Shown: positions 8,595-17,141 of the stretch, one piece after another
Numbering within the stretch: the stretch's first letter is position 1
Layout of the letters: each line of letters opens with the position of its first letter
NCBI GenBank assembly: GCA_963752935.1
Contig: CAVWAL010000009.1
Span: 62,001 to 126,000, forward strand
DNA length: 64,000 bases
Source: RI-153 sp963752935
GTDB taxonomy: Bacteria > Chloroflexota > Anaerolineae > Caldilineales > Caldilineaceae
Reading direction: 5' to 3'
Program-made: the position numbers and the translations under genes
The notes under the pieces: generated by a model
The model's database searches: none
Told to the model about the DNA's origin: nothing
What the model saw: the letters and a program-made list of their open reading frames with translations, nothing else

Positions 8595-9908
8595 ATGAGC
8601 GAGCAGTTGATTCGAACGACAGAGGTGGGGCAATTTGTGGGCGAGCGGGTGCGGCTGCATGGTTGGCTGCACACAGTGCGACGCCTGGGCGGCGTGATCT
8701 TTGTGGTATTGCGCGACGGTTGGGGCACGGTGCAGGCCGTCAGCGAAAACGAGGACGATCTGGCCGCCCTCCTCGGCGCTGAGGTGGGCGCCGAGAGCGT
8801 CATCGAGTTGACGGGCGTGGTGACGGCGATGCCACAAGCCCCCGGCGGCGTAGAGATCCACGCGCCACAGGTGCAGGTAATCACGCCGGTAACCGAGAAC
8901 CCGCCGGTGGTGATCAACAAACGCGAGATCAAAGCAGGGCTGGCGGCGCAGTTGGATCACGCCGTGGTGGTCAACCGCCACCCGGCGCGACGGGCGGTCT
9001 TTCGGCTGGCGGCAGCGGCTATGCGATCCTTCCGCGAGACACTCAACGAGCGCGGCTTCACCGAGATCCAGTCGCCCAAGATCGTGGCGTCGGCCACCGA
9101 GAGCGGGGCCAACGTTTTTAAGATCAACTACTTCGACCAGATCGCCTACCTGGCGCAGAGTCCACAGTTTTACAAGCAGATCATGGTGGGCGTCTTCGAG
9201 CGCGTCTACGAGGTGGGGCCGGTCTTCCGCGCCGAGCCACACGATACCGTGCGCCACGTCAACGAGTACGTGAGCATGGACGTGGAATTCGGCTTCATCG
9301 AGAACCACTTCACGGTGATGGCGATGCTGCGCGAGGTGATGGACGGTATCATGGCCGGCTTGCAGCGCTACTGCCCGGCACAGTTGGCGCTGCTGCAAGC
9401 CAACGTGCCTGCCGTGCCACAGACGATCCCGCATATCCACTTCCATGAGGCGCAAGAGTTAATCTGGCAGCAGCACGGCGTGGATGTGCGCGGCGAGCCC
9501 GACCTCTCCCCGCAGGACGAGCGTTGGCTGGGGGCATGGGCGCAAGCGGAATTCAACAGCGACTTCCTCTTTGTAGTGGGCTACCCCATGGGGAAGCGTC
9601 CATTCTACACCCACCCCAACCCAGAAAACCCGGCTTACTCGAACTCGTTCGACTTGCTCTTCCGCGGCACGGAGTTGGTGACGGGCGGACAGCGTCTGCA
9701 CCGCTACGCAGACTACCTGTCGGCCCTGGCAAACGCCGGCTACCCTACCGAACCCTTCACCAGCTACCTGGAGGCCTTCCGCTACGGCATGCCGCCGCAC
9801 GGCGGCTTCGCCATCGGCCTGGAACGTCTGCTCATGCAGTTGCTCGGCCTGCCGAATTTACGGCTCACTACGCTCTTCCCGCGCGACTTGACCAGGCTCA
9901 CGCCTTGA
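8595..9908 (+). CDS. aspS: Aspartyl-tRNA synthetase, archaeal/non-discriminating type
   Basis: The protein has 437 residues and is a class IIb synthetase that charges tRNA-Asp. An N-terminal OB-fold (residues 10-100, VRLHGWLHTVRRLGGVIFVVLRD) is followed by the class II catalytic domain. Motif 2 lies in FRAEPHDTVRHVNEY and motif 3 in GFAIGLERLLMQLLG. The sequences AQSPQFYKQ, RPFYTHPNPENPAYSNSFDL and the ending LFPRDLTRLTP are characteristic of archaeal-type AspRS (AspS2) and not of AsnRS. Many bacterial AspS2 enzymes are non-discriminating and also make Asp-tRNA-Asn for GatCAB. The chosen ATG at 8595 has GGAGGA five bases upstream; the longer open frame that starts in the T-box leader is not real. 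Its 3' end overlaps the convergent kinase gene by 51 bp. Confidence 0.85.
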   Translation: MSEQLIRTTEVGQFVGERVRLHGWLHTVRRLGGVIFVVLRDGWGTVQAVSENEDDLAALLGAEVGAESVIELTGVVTAMPQAPGGVEIHAPQVQVITPVTENPPVVINKREIKAGLAAQLDHAVVVNRHPARRAVFRLAAAAMRSFRETLNERGFTEIQSPKIVASATESGANVFKINYFDQIAYLAQSPQFYKQIMVGVFERVYEVGPVFRAEPHDTVRHVNEYVSMDVEFGFIENHFTVMAMLREVMDGIMAGLQRYCPAQLALLQANVPAVPQTIPHIHFHEAQELIWQQHGVDVRGEPDLSPQDERWLGAWAQAEFNSDFLFVVGYPMGKRPFYTHPNPENPAYSNSFDLLFRGTELVTGGQRLHRYADYLSALANAGYPTEPFTSYLEAFRYGMPPHGGFAIGLERLLMQLLGLPNLRLTTLFPRDLTRLTP

Positions 9909-12557
9909 GACGGCGTCCGCAGCTTTGGTGGAAATGGGCAGGTGCACGTCGACCACAGTGCCCTGCCCCGGCGTGCTCTCTATGGTGAGCGATCCACCGA
10001 GTTTGGCGATCCGTTCGTGCATGGAGTGAAGACCAAGATGACCTGGAAAGGATCGTCCGGGGTCGAAACCTATCCCGTCGTCACGGATCTGGAGGTGCAC
10101 CACACGGTTGTCGCAGCCCAACTGGAGCGCCACTTGGGTTGCGGCGGCATGTTTGACCACGTTGTTGAGCGCTTCCTGGACCACGCGGTAGAGCGCCTCC
10201 TTGCGCTCGATGGGCAATGCCGGTTCGCCGCAGTCGAAGACGACGTGGGCGTTGAGGTGGTGGCGGGCGCGCATGGCGGCGATCTGTTTTTCCAGCGCCA
10301 CCAGCAGGCCTTCGTTTTCTAACGATTCGGGGCGCAGTTCGAAGATCAGGGCGCGCATCTCGGCCAACCCTGCTTCGGCCAGCGAGAGGACGTAATCCAG
10401 CGGCTCGGCGACGCGGGCCGGATCGCGATCAAGTAGGGTGCGTGCCGTACGCGTTCCGAGAGCGATGCCGTAGAGCGCCTGCGACACCGAATCGTGTAGT
10501 TCACGCGCCAGGCGCTGCCGCTCTTCGAGGACGGCGGCATGTTCGAAGCGGCTGTGCAGGCGGGCGTTTTCGATGGCGACGGCGGCCTGGTTGGCAAAAG
10601 CCAGCGCCAGATCGGCCTCACGCTGACTATAAGCGCCGGGCGCGGCGGCGTCGAACGAGAGAATGCCGATTACCTCATCTTTGGTGGCGAGAGGCACGGC
10701 CATCCACGTGCCTACATAGTCGGGCGTGGCGCCGACGCGGCTGTCGACAAAGGCGCGGTAGCGGGCGGCGTCCTCGTTCTCGGCGCGTACGTCGTCGATG
10801 ATTAACGGTCGTTTTTGGTAGATCACGGCGTGCGTATGGCGCGCTTCGGCCACGGGCCAGGTGGGCACGAGTTGTTCCGGCGTGGCCGGTCCGCGGTATT
10901 TGGAGAGAACGAGATCGTCACCGTCGAGGAGGAAGATGGCCACGGCGCTGTGCTCAATGATATCGACCAGGGCGTCCAACACCACGTCGAGCAAAGAATC
11001 GATATCGAAGGTGGCGGTCAACCGGTGCGAAAGTTGCAGCAGTGTAGTCAGTTCGCGAGTACGTTCTTCGACACGACGTTCCAAGATGTGGCGGTTGCGC
11101 TCCTCAACAGTGCGCAGCGCCTGTTCGGCCGCCGTGCGTTCGCTCATTTCGAGGCGCAGCGCGCTGTTTTGTGCTTCGAGCGACTTCCGCGATTCACGAA
11201 GCGCGCCGGTCATATGGTTAAAAGACAGAGCCAGACGCCCCAGTTCATCGCCTGACGTCTGAGGCAGGGTGACGTCGAGATCGCCGGCGGCGATGGCTTC
11301 GGCGCCCTGCATCAGGCTGGTCACGGGGCGGATGAGGACGCGGTTGGTGAGAAAGACTGCGGCTAGCGCCACCAGAAAGAAGAGCGCGATCAGCCCGATC
11401 AACGTGCGCAGAATACGAACGGCGTTCTTCGCCATTTGAGCAGCAACAACCTGCACCGGTGCGGTCAACTCGTCCACGGGCGCAGCCACCGCCAGCGTCC
11501 AGCCCAGTGTGGGCAGCGGCGCGTAAGACAGGCGGAACGCCCGTCCGCCGAAAGTAAAATCGGCGTCACCGATCTGTCCGCTCATCATCGACGGCAACAC
11601 CGGCGCCAGATAGGGGTTGTCTACCAGCGACACGCCCAAAATGGCGTCAAGTTGCGTTTCCTCCGCGGGTTCGCTGCCGACCAGGGCCCCAATGCCGGCA
11701 GGAGATGCTGCCACCAGCGCGTTTTGACCATCCACCAGAAAAGCGAAACTGTGCGACGTGGGCTCCATGGTTGCCAGGCGATCCACCAACGCCGCCAGCG
11801 AAATGTCCATAGACATGATGCCGGCATAATCGGTGCCGAAATAGACGGGCGTGTTGACGGTAACCATGAGGCCTTGCCCGGCGTTGTCAACGTAGGGTGA
11901 CGTCCACACAGTGGCACGGTCTGGATTATTCACAGGTGCGGCGGGGGCCTGCTCGGTCATGTAGTTGCGGTTGACGGGGTCGAGGCCAGGCGTACCAGAG
12001 AGGTTGTCGGCGATGCCCATGGCCGGATAGTAGCGGAAGGCCATGCTGGCTTCCTGGTAGTACATGGCCACAGCGCCGGGGAATTGATCGTAGAGTGCGG
12101 GGAAGAGGGTGTCGAGCAGGGCCGATTCGAGCAGACGACCGCGTTGGGCGGCGTCAATAGGCGTGTAGACGGGCAGCACCAGATCGGTGATGCGGTTGGG
12201 GTTGGCGTCGAAGCGCAAGTCTTGGCCGGGGTGTAGTTGCAGATCGAGCGTATCCTCGGCGCGAAGGCCGCGGGCGTGAGCGGCGGCCAGGAAGGCAGCA
12301 GCAGTGCGGGTGAGGTCAACGGCGCGACTGAATGTATCATCGCTGCGCGCAGCTTGTAGGTTCACCAGTTCTTGCAGATACGCTTTGCCTTGGGTACTCA
12401 GCGCATCGGCACTGAGCTGGACGGTGTCGATCTGCAACTGGCGCAGCCCTAAATCCACGGCAGTCGCCACGGTAACGAGTAGCAGCAGCATGAAGAACGC
12501 GGTCGCTGTCACCAGTTTCAGCGAAAGGCGATTGAAACGGTTGGGAACGTGAATCAT
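9858..12557 (-). CDS. NarL-type sensor histidine kinase (dCache-HAMP-GAF-HisKA_3)
   Basis: About 899 residues. TM1 (FFMLLLLVTVATAV, residues 16-30) is followed by an extracellular Cache-like sensor (to about residue 375), TM2 (LIGLIALFFLVALAAVFL), a HAMP domain (RPVTSLMQGAEAIAAGDLDV), a coiled coil, a GAF domain (residues 510-650), the dimerisation/phosphoacceptor motif RQRLARELHDSVSQALYG with the conserved His, and a HATPase domain (EALNNVVKHA, DDGIGFDP, GLHSMHERI). This is the NarX/DesK-like HisKA_3 class. Two in-frame ATGs exist; the one at 12557 has AAGGA ten bases upstream while the one at 12566 is only one base from it, so 12557 is preferred. It lies downstream of a NarL-like regulator on the same strand, its likely partner. 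The ligand is unknown. Confidence 0.85.
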   Translation of the reverse strand: MIHVPNRFNRLSLKLVTATAFFMLLLLVTVATAVDLGLRQLQIDTVQLSADALSTQGKAYLQELVNLQAARSDDTFSRAVDLTRTAAAFLAAAHARGLRAEDTLDLQLHPGQDLRFDANPNRITDLVLPVYTPIDAAQRGRLLESALLDTLFPALYDQFPGAVAMYYQEASMAFRYYPAMGIADNLSGTPGLDPVNRNYMTEQAPAAPVNNPDRATVWTSPYVDNAGQGLMVTVNTPVYFGTDYAGIMSMDISLAALVDRLATMEPTSHSFAFLVDGQNALVAASPAGIGALVGSEPAEETQLDAILGVSLVDNPYLAPVLPSMMSGQIGDADFTFGGRAFRLSYAPLPTLGWTLAVAAPVDELTAPVQVVAAQMAKNAVRILRTLIGLIALFFLVALAAVFLTNRVLIRPVTSLMQGAEAIAAGDLDVTLPQTSGDELGRLALSFNHMTGALRESRKSLEAQNSALRLEMSERTAAEQALRTVEERNRHILERRVEERTRELTTLLQLSHRLTATFDIDSLLDVVLDALVDIIEHSAVAIFLLDGDDLVLSKYRGPATPEQLVPTWPVAEARHTHAVIYQKRPLIIDDVRAENEDAARYRAFVDSRVGATPDYVGTWMAVPLATKDEVIGILSFDAAAPGAYSQREADLALAFANQAAVAIENARLHSRFEHAAVLEERQRLARELHDSVSQALYGIALGTRTARTLLDRDPARVAEPLDYVLSLAEAGLAEMRALIFELRPESLENEGLLVALEKQIAAMRARHHLNAHVVFDCGEPALPIERKEALYRVVQEALNNVVKHAAATQVALQLGCDNRVVHLQIRDDGIGFDPGRSFPGHLGLHSMHERIAKLGGSLTIESTPGQGTVVDVHLPISTKAADAVSRREPGQVAREERSEP

Positions 12558-12600
12558 AGTAAGCATATCCTTGCACGAGCTCCGGGCTACTCAACCGACG

Positions 12601-12689
12601 CTAGGGTATTGCGGCGTTAATACCACGGCCGAAATATGCGCCTGCCCCACTGGTAGAGAGTTCGGCATATTCCCGCCGGGATTTACTAA
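12601..12689 (-). repeat. Structured intergenic element, copy B
   Basis: An 89-bp element, read on the minus strand. It begins TTAGTAAATCCCGGCGG and ends GCCGTGGTATTAACGCC followed by CGCAATACCCTAG. Its two ends fold on each other, with inner stem GGAATATGC/GCATATTTC. The same 5' and 3' blocks occur at 50490-50580, with a different but still complementary inner stem. It lies between the response regulator and kinase genes and ends 43 bases before the kinase ATG. Confidence 0.65.
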
Positions 12690-12727
12690 CTGGTCAAACT
12701 TAGGACGTCAGAAGTGCTTCACCTGAG

Positions 12728-13360
12728 TCAAGAAGACGAAACCAGCCCCGAGCTCATGGCGAAGAGGACGGCCTGGGTGCGGCTGACGACGCCTAGTTTG
12801 GCCAGAATATGGCTGACGTGGGTTTTGACCGTCTTTTCGCCGATGATCAGAGCGCGAGCGATCTCTTTGTTCGAGAGTCCTTGAGCCAGGAGACGCAGCA
12901 CTTCGGTCTCGCGGGTGGTGAGGGTTTCGGGGCTATCAGGGGCTGCCACTTCGCGCAGCAGGCGGGTGGCGACTTGGGGCGCAAGCTGGACCTGTCCGGC
13001 GGCGGCGGATTTAATGGCGCGGCAGAGGTCGTCAGCTTCGGTGTCTTTGAGCAGATAACCGGTAGCGCCGGCGCGCATGGCGTTGAAGACGTGGCTGTCG
13101 TCAAGGACGCTGGTGAGGGCGATGATCTCGATCTCCGGTAGTTCCTGACGCAGCACGCCGATGGCGGTGACGCCGTCCATCACAGGCATGAGCAAATCCA
13201 TCAAAATCACGTCCGGGTGGAGGGCATGGGCCTTTTGCACGGCCTCGGCACCGTTGACGGCGTCGCCCACGATGTCCAGTTCCGGGTCAAGCCCCAGAAA
13301 CATGCGCAGTCCCTGCCGCACGACACTGTGATCGTCGACCAGCAAAATGCGAATTGTCAT
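12728..13360 (-). CDS. NarL/FixJ-family response regulator
   Basis: The protein has 210 residues. An N-terminal receiver domain (residues 1-120) has the acidic pocket LLVDDH, the phosphoacceptor Asp in DVILMDLLMPVMDG and the conserved Lys in YLLKDTEA. A C-terminal LuxR-type helix-turn-helix (LTTRETEVLRLLAQGLSNKEIARALIIGEKTVKTHVSHILAKL) is complete. It is a DNA-binding output regulator, presumably phosphorylated by the HisKA_3 kinase encoded immediately downstream; the 170-bp gap between them contains a structured repeat. The start at 13360 matches family length; a longer frame to 13444 would add 28 residues that precede the receiver fold and lack a ribosome site. Confidence 0.9.
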   Translation of the reverse strand: MTIRILLVDDHSVVRQGLRMFLGLDPELDIVGDAVNGAEAVQKAHALHPDVILMDLLMPVMDGVTAIGVLRQELPEIEIIALTSVLDDSHVFNAMRAGATGYLLKDTEADDLCRAIKSAAAGQVQLAPQVATRLLREVAAPDSPETLTTRETEVLRLLAQGLSNKEIARALIIGEKTVKTHVSHILAKLGVVSRTQAVLFAMSSGLVSSS

Positions 13361-13503
13361 TGGGAAAATTTCTCGCTTGCTATTCAATCCGGTAGACGTT
13401 TGGCTTTCTAGTATAGCATAGTCATTCGTGATTGAGGTTAGCACGTCGAGTGTCGACGCGCGAACCTCAATCCGTACAAGCGACAGTCATTTTCCACACC
13501 CAA

Positions 13504-14253
13504 TTACTCATCCTTGATCTGCCGCAACAAATACACTCCGTACACGAGCAGCACGATATCCTGCACGACGTTGAGCGGGATGGTGGGGAAGCCAGAGAGG
13601 TGCAGAAGCAGGTCGTGGAGCATATGCAGCGCCACCAGAAACCAGATGGTCTGCGTACGCAGACGAAGGGCGGCGAAGGCAACGCCGAAGCAAAAGGCGC
13701 CTACCATCTGCGCCAGAACGATGGCCGGGTTGCGGAAGAGAAAGTTAGCCGAATGCAGGGCGGCGAAGAGAAGTGCAGAGATCAGCACAGCACGCACCGA
13801 TCCCAACGGCACAAGGACGCGCAGGATCAAGCCGCGCACCCAGGCTTCTTCCATCAAGCCGGTGATGGCATAGGCCAACGTCATGTAAAGCAGGGTCTGC
13901 GTGCCCACGGATTGGAGGCCGCCGAACAATGGAAAGACAATGGCGACGACAGCAGGTAGCCAGTACAGTTGCAGGTTACGCCACTGCGCCGGTGCGTTGA
14001 AGCCGACCACCTGCCACCATCCCAACCAAGACAGGAAGGCGGCGATGAAGATGGCAATGACACACATGGCGACAAACGGAGCATCTAGCTGCGGGAAGAA
14101 ATGCTGAACCGCTATGCCCGAAAAAACGGAAACGAGCAAATCAGCGGCGAAGAGGGCGAATGCCGAGCGCAACGGCGCCGTATGAAAGATGGCTTGTAGA
14201 CGGCTGCCACTGGTTTGGCCTTGAAATGTGTCGATTCCTGATGGCGAGATCAT
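13504..14253 (-). CDS. CPBP family intramembrane protease
   Basis: The protein has 249 residues and about seven or eight membrane segments. It carries the three motifs of the CPBP (Abi/CAAX-like) glutamic peptidases: EEAWVRG (the EExxxR motif, near residue 145), FAALHSANF (FxxxH) and HMLHDLL (HxxxD/N). These enzymes cleave substrates within the membrane; bacterial members have been linked to peptide self-immunity and protein maturation, but the substrate here is unknown. A strong AAGGAG lies upstream of the ATG. It is divergent from the single-domain response regulator at 14481, with a 227-bp gap that presumably holds both promoters. Confidence 0.85.
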   Translation of the reverse strand: MISPSGIDTFQGQTSGSRLQAIFHTAPLRSAFALFAADLLVSVFSGIAVQHFFPQLDAPFVAMCVIAIFIAAFLSWLGWWQVVGFNAPAQWRNLQLYWLPAVVAIVFPLFGGLQSVGTQTLLYMTLAYAITGLMEEAWVRGLILRVLVPLGSVRAVLISALLFAALHSANFLFRNPAIVLAQMVGAFCFGVAFAALRLRTQTIWFLVALHMLHDLLLHLSGFPTIPLNVVQDIVLLVYGVYLLRQIKDE

Positions 14254-14480
14254 AGTTGTCTCCTTTTTGAACAGTAAAGATTCTCTCTTGCGGTCGGTGT
14301 CTTCACTTTAGGGCGTTTGTACCCGCTGCGCCTCCGTCCAAGGTCGGATAACCGATGAGACCTTAGTCTGATGTGAGTGCAGGTCTTCGGCGCGATACTG
14401 GTGCCTGTTCGCTTCACACTCGGTATGACGCAGGGAGCGTGAAGCAGCCAACGACCACAAAGTATTCACAGGAGCGACGC

Positions 14481-14873
14481 ATGGTAGAAACGCCGATTTC
14501 AATCCTTCTTGTGGACGACCAAGCCAAAGTGTTGGAAGGGTGGCGCATGAATCTGGCGTTGGAACCCGGATTGCAGGTGGTGGGTGATGCCGTGGAAAAA
14601 GCTGACGCGCTGCACAAGGCCCTTCTCTACCGTCCTCAGGTGATTCTGCTCGACATCAAACTGGCCGAACAGAATGGGCTGGATCTTCTAGCCGATCTCC
14701 ACCAGCAAGTGCCTGACAGCGCGGTGATCGTCGTCACCGTCTACGACACGGCGAGGAATCGAGAGCATGCGTTGAGCGCCGGCGCTTATGCATTTCTGAG
14801 CAAGCAGATGCCTTTCGACACGCTGCTGGCAACGATCCAGCGGGCGGGGGGTAGAAAAGACGTTGAGGTTTGA
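14481..14873 (+). CDS. Single-domain response regulator (receiver only)
   Basis: The protein has 130 residues and consists only of a CheY-like receiver: ILLVDDQ (acidic pocket), phosphoacceptor Asp in QVILLDIKLAEQNG, Thr in VIVVTVYD and the Lys in AFLSKQMP. There is no output domain, so it would act by protein-protein contact or as a phosphate relay or sink. The start at 14481 follows GGAG ten bases upstream; the longer open frame from 14373 would add unstructured residues. No kinase is adjacent; the nearest is the HisKA_3 kinase 2 kb away. Confidence 0.85.
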   Translation: MVETPISILLVDDQAKVLEGWRMNLALEPGLQVVGDAVEKADALHKALLYRPQVILLDIKLAEQNGLDLLADLHQQVPDSAVIVVTVYDTARNREHALSAGAYAFLSKQMPFDTLLATIQRAGGRKDVEV

Positions 14874-15027
14874 GATATGAAATTCGGGATTGGAGTCGGG
14901 ATCCTTTCGGGACTGTTGCCGTATTTCATGGGCTAAGCGGCAACCTTGATTCAGGCACCACACACTACCTCGATCTGCGGCTGATTCGTCATACGCGCGC
15001 AACTGTCTGCCAGAAAGGGAAGATGTC

Positions 15028-15651
15028 ATGTTTGTAACACGTACAAAGCTGCCGGTTTCAGATCAGTTGGGGCTGGAACGCCTTGTCTTTTTCAGCGATG
15101 CGGTAATCGCAATTGCCATCACGCTGCTAGCCATCGAAATCCGGCTGCCGGCGCTGCCCGAGGGTGCACCGATTGGGCCGGCATTGTGGGCGCTGTGGCC
15201 GCGCTATCTGAGCTTCGTCATCAGTTTTGTGGTGATCGGCACCTACTGGATTGCACACCACAACATGTTCGAGTACATTGATCGCTACACGCCCACGCTG
15301 GTCTGGCTCAACCTGCTTTTTCTGATGTGTATTGCCTTCACACCCTTCCCCACGGCCGTGGTCGGTGAATACGGGACGCTGGCGAGTGCGCAGATCTTCT
15401 ACGCCGGCAGCGTGGTCGTCACCGGTGTGATCAAGTTGATCCTGTGGGCGTACGCCGCGCGTGGACACCGCCTACTTGAGACAGAGACCACGGATACCCA
15501 GATCCGCGCCGTCACACTGCGCGGTGTGATCACGCCGTTGGTCTTTTTGATCTCAATCCCCTTTGCGTTTGTCCACTTCGCGGCGCCGATTGTGCTGTGG
15601 TGTGCCACCGGGATCGTCTATGCGCTGGTTCGCCTGCTCTGGCGTGAATAG
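15028..15651 (+). CDS. TMEM175-like potassium channel (DUF1211)
   Basis: The protein has 207 residues and about six membrane helices. The N-terminal block LERLVFFSDAVIAIAITLLAIEI contains the RxxxFSD signature of the TMEM175 family, whose prokaryotic members form tetrameric K+ channels with one six-helix unit per subunit, the length seen here. HHNMFEYIDRYTP is the conserved loop after helix 3. It is expected in the cytoplasmic membrane, conducting K+ at rest. AAGGGA upstream supports the start. It is convergent with the sulfurtransferase gene, with only 11 bp between the ends. Confidence 0.85.
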   Translation: MFVTRTKLPVSDQLGLERLVFFSDAVIAIAITLLAIEIRLPALPEGAPIGPALWALWPRYLSFVISFVVIGTYWIAHHNMFEYIDRYTPTLVWLNLLFLMCIAFTPFPTAVVGEYGTLASAQIFYAGSVVVTGVIKLILWAYAARGHRLLETETTDTQIRAVTLRGVITPLVFLISIPFAFVHFAAPIVLWCATGIVYALVRLLWRE

Positions 15652-15662
15652 GAACAATCGTC

Positions 15663-16517
15663 CTATTTCTCAATCGGCAGGCCCACCGCGTTCCCCCATT
15701 CCGTCCAAGAGCCGTCGTAGTTGCGAACGTTGGGGTAGCCCAGCAGGTACGTCAGGACGAACCAACTGTGGCTGGATCGCTCGCCGATGCGGCAATAGGC
15801 GACGATGTCGTTGTCGGGGCGCAGGCCCTGTTCGTCTTCATAGATGGCGCGCAGTTCGGCTGCGCTCTTGAAACTGCCGTCTTCGTTGGCCGCCCGCGCC
15901 CAGGGAACGTTGCGTGCCCCCTTGATGTGTCCACCGCGCAGTGCGCCCTCTTGTGGGTAATTGGCCATGTGCAGCAGTTCGCCCTTGTACTCGGCGGGGC
16001 TGCGCACGTCCACCAGCGGCTTGCCTTCAGCCTGATGCGCAAGGACTTCGCTGCGGAAGGCGCGGATGCGGGCGTCGTCGCGCTTCTTGGCCGTGTAAGA
16101 CGCAGGGCGGACGCCGGGCACCTCTCGCGTGAGGTCGCGGCCTTCGTTCGTCCACTTTGTGCGCCCACCGTCCATAATCTTGGCGTTGCTGTGGCCGAAT
16201 AGCCGGAAGACCCAGAAAGCGTAGGTGGCCCACCAATTGCTCTTGTCCCCATAGAGGACGACGGTGGTGTCATTGTCCACACCCAGGCGGCTCATTAGCG
16301 CTTCGAACGCCTCCTTGCCGATGTAGTCGCGCACGAGGGGGTCGTTGAGATCGTCCTGCCAGTCGATCTTCAGCGCGCCGGGGATGTGACCGGTGGCGTA
16401 TAACAGCGGATCTTCGTTCGACTCAAGAATTCGGACGTTGGGATCGCTGCGGTGTTGGTCAACCCATTGCGTGCTGACGAGGACGTCGGGATGGGCGTAT
16501 TCGTTGTGCTCAGACAT
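15663..16517 (-). CDS. sseA: Thiosulfate sulfurtransferase (tandem rhodanese)
   Basis: The protein has 284 residues with two rhodanese domains. The N-terminal domain (residues 10-135) is inactive. The C-terminal domain (150-280) has the catalytic Cys in VAYCRIGERSSHSWF. The active-site loop CRIGERS matches thiosulfate sulfurtransferases, which move sulfane sulfur from thiosulfate to cyanide or other thiophiles. The CysA/SseA type is common in Actinobacteria and Chloroflexota. AAGGAGAG precedes the ATG. Its 5' region holds a 38-codon ORF rich in Cys codons (16778-16894), suggesting control by cysteine supply. The symbol is a family guess. Confidence 0.88.
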   Translation of the reverse strand: MSEHNEYAHPDVLVSTQWVDQHRSDPNVRILESNEDPLLYATGHIPGALKIDWQDDLNDPLVRDYIGKEAFEALMSRLGVDNDTTVVLYGDKSNWWATYAFWVFRLFGHSNAKIMDGGRTKWTNEGRDLTREVPGVRPASYTAKKRDDARIRAFRSEVLAHQAEGKPLVDVRSPAEYKGELLHMANYPQEGALRGGHIKGARNVPWARAANEDGSFKSAAELRAIYEDEQGLRPDNDIVAYCRIGERSSHSWFVLTYLLGYPNVRNYDGSWTEWGNAVGLPIEK

Positions 16518-16777
16518 AATTCTCTCCTTTGGATTGTAAAAGTAGACGGCAGATCAATGGGTCGAAAGCGGCCAGGTTTTCTGAAACCTCGCCGGTTTCT
16601 GGAGGACGATTGGTGAGAAGTGCGCAACAAACCGCACCTCGGGTCAGAACAGATCGGTCGGGCAGAGTCGACGAAAGACGCGACTTACCAAAGTACAGGC
16701 AGAGACCGATCAAAGAAGCCTATTTGGTTATCAAGACAGATGTGAACGGGTGAGATAGGAAATGCGAACAGCAGAGA

Positions 16778-16894
16778 TTAGCGGCAACAACAGGAGGTAC
16801 AACAGAAGCAGGTGGCAGAGGAGGAAGGCTGGAGGGCAGTGACAGACAACCGATTTTGCCGTGCCTGGCCGTGACGATGTTGCGTTCTTAACAT
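16778..16894 (-). CDS. Putative poly-cysteine leader peptide
   Basis: A 38-codon ORF, ATG at 16894, with AGGAG at 16901-16905 and a six-base spacer. The protein begins MLRTQHRHGQARQNR and ends TCFCCTSCCCR: six Cys codons in the last ten before the TAA at 16778. It lies 260 bp upstream of the sulfurtransferase on the same strand. Poly-Cys upstream ORFs that sense cysteinyl-tRNA by ribosome stalling are known ahead of sulfur genes in mycobacteria; the same role is inferred here. A candidate promoter (TTTACT, 18 bases, TATGAA) lies just upstream and would give a very short 5' UTR. A ribosomally made, modified Cys peptide is the alternative, but no modification enzyme is nearby. Confidence 0.6.
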   Translation of the reverse strand: MLRTQHRHGQARQNRLSVTALQPSSSATCFCCTSCCCR

Positions 16895-17011
16895 GATCAA
16901 CTCCTCATATTCATACCAAAACGCACTACCTGAAGTAAATACAGGCGACTACTGAAGAAATGGAAAATGTGAAAGACAACCCTGATCGCTTTGGACACCG
17001 AAACTGTTCAG

Positions 17012-17051
17012 CTTCAGGTGTGACGTACCGGCCGGCACATCACACCTGAAG
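17012..17051. repeat. 12-bp hairpin downstream of ABC operon
   Basis: CTTCAGGTGTGA at 17012-17023 is exactly complementary to 17040-17051. It begins 91 bases after the stop of the last ABC ATPase gene on the minus strand. It could end the operon transcript although no U tract is seen. Confidence 0.45.
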
Positions 17052-17141
17052 GGGTACTTCACGTCGATACTGTCCGTCGAGAGTATAGAGATGCAGCCGC
17101 TCCCTGTCAAATCGCTCAACGTGACAACGACATCTACCGGC

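Noticed and set aside
16778..16894. RiPP or thiopeptide precursor
   Set aside because: The Cys-rich end is suggestive, but no cyclodehydratase, lanthipeptide synthase or radical SAM gene lies nearby; the downstream sulfurtransferase favours a leader peptide.
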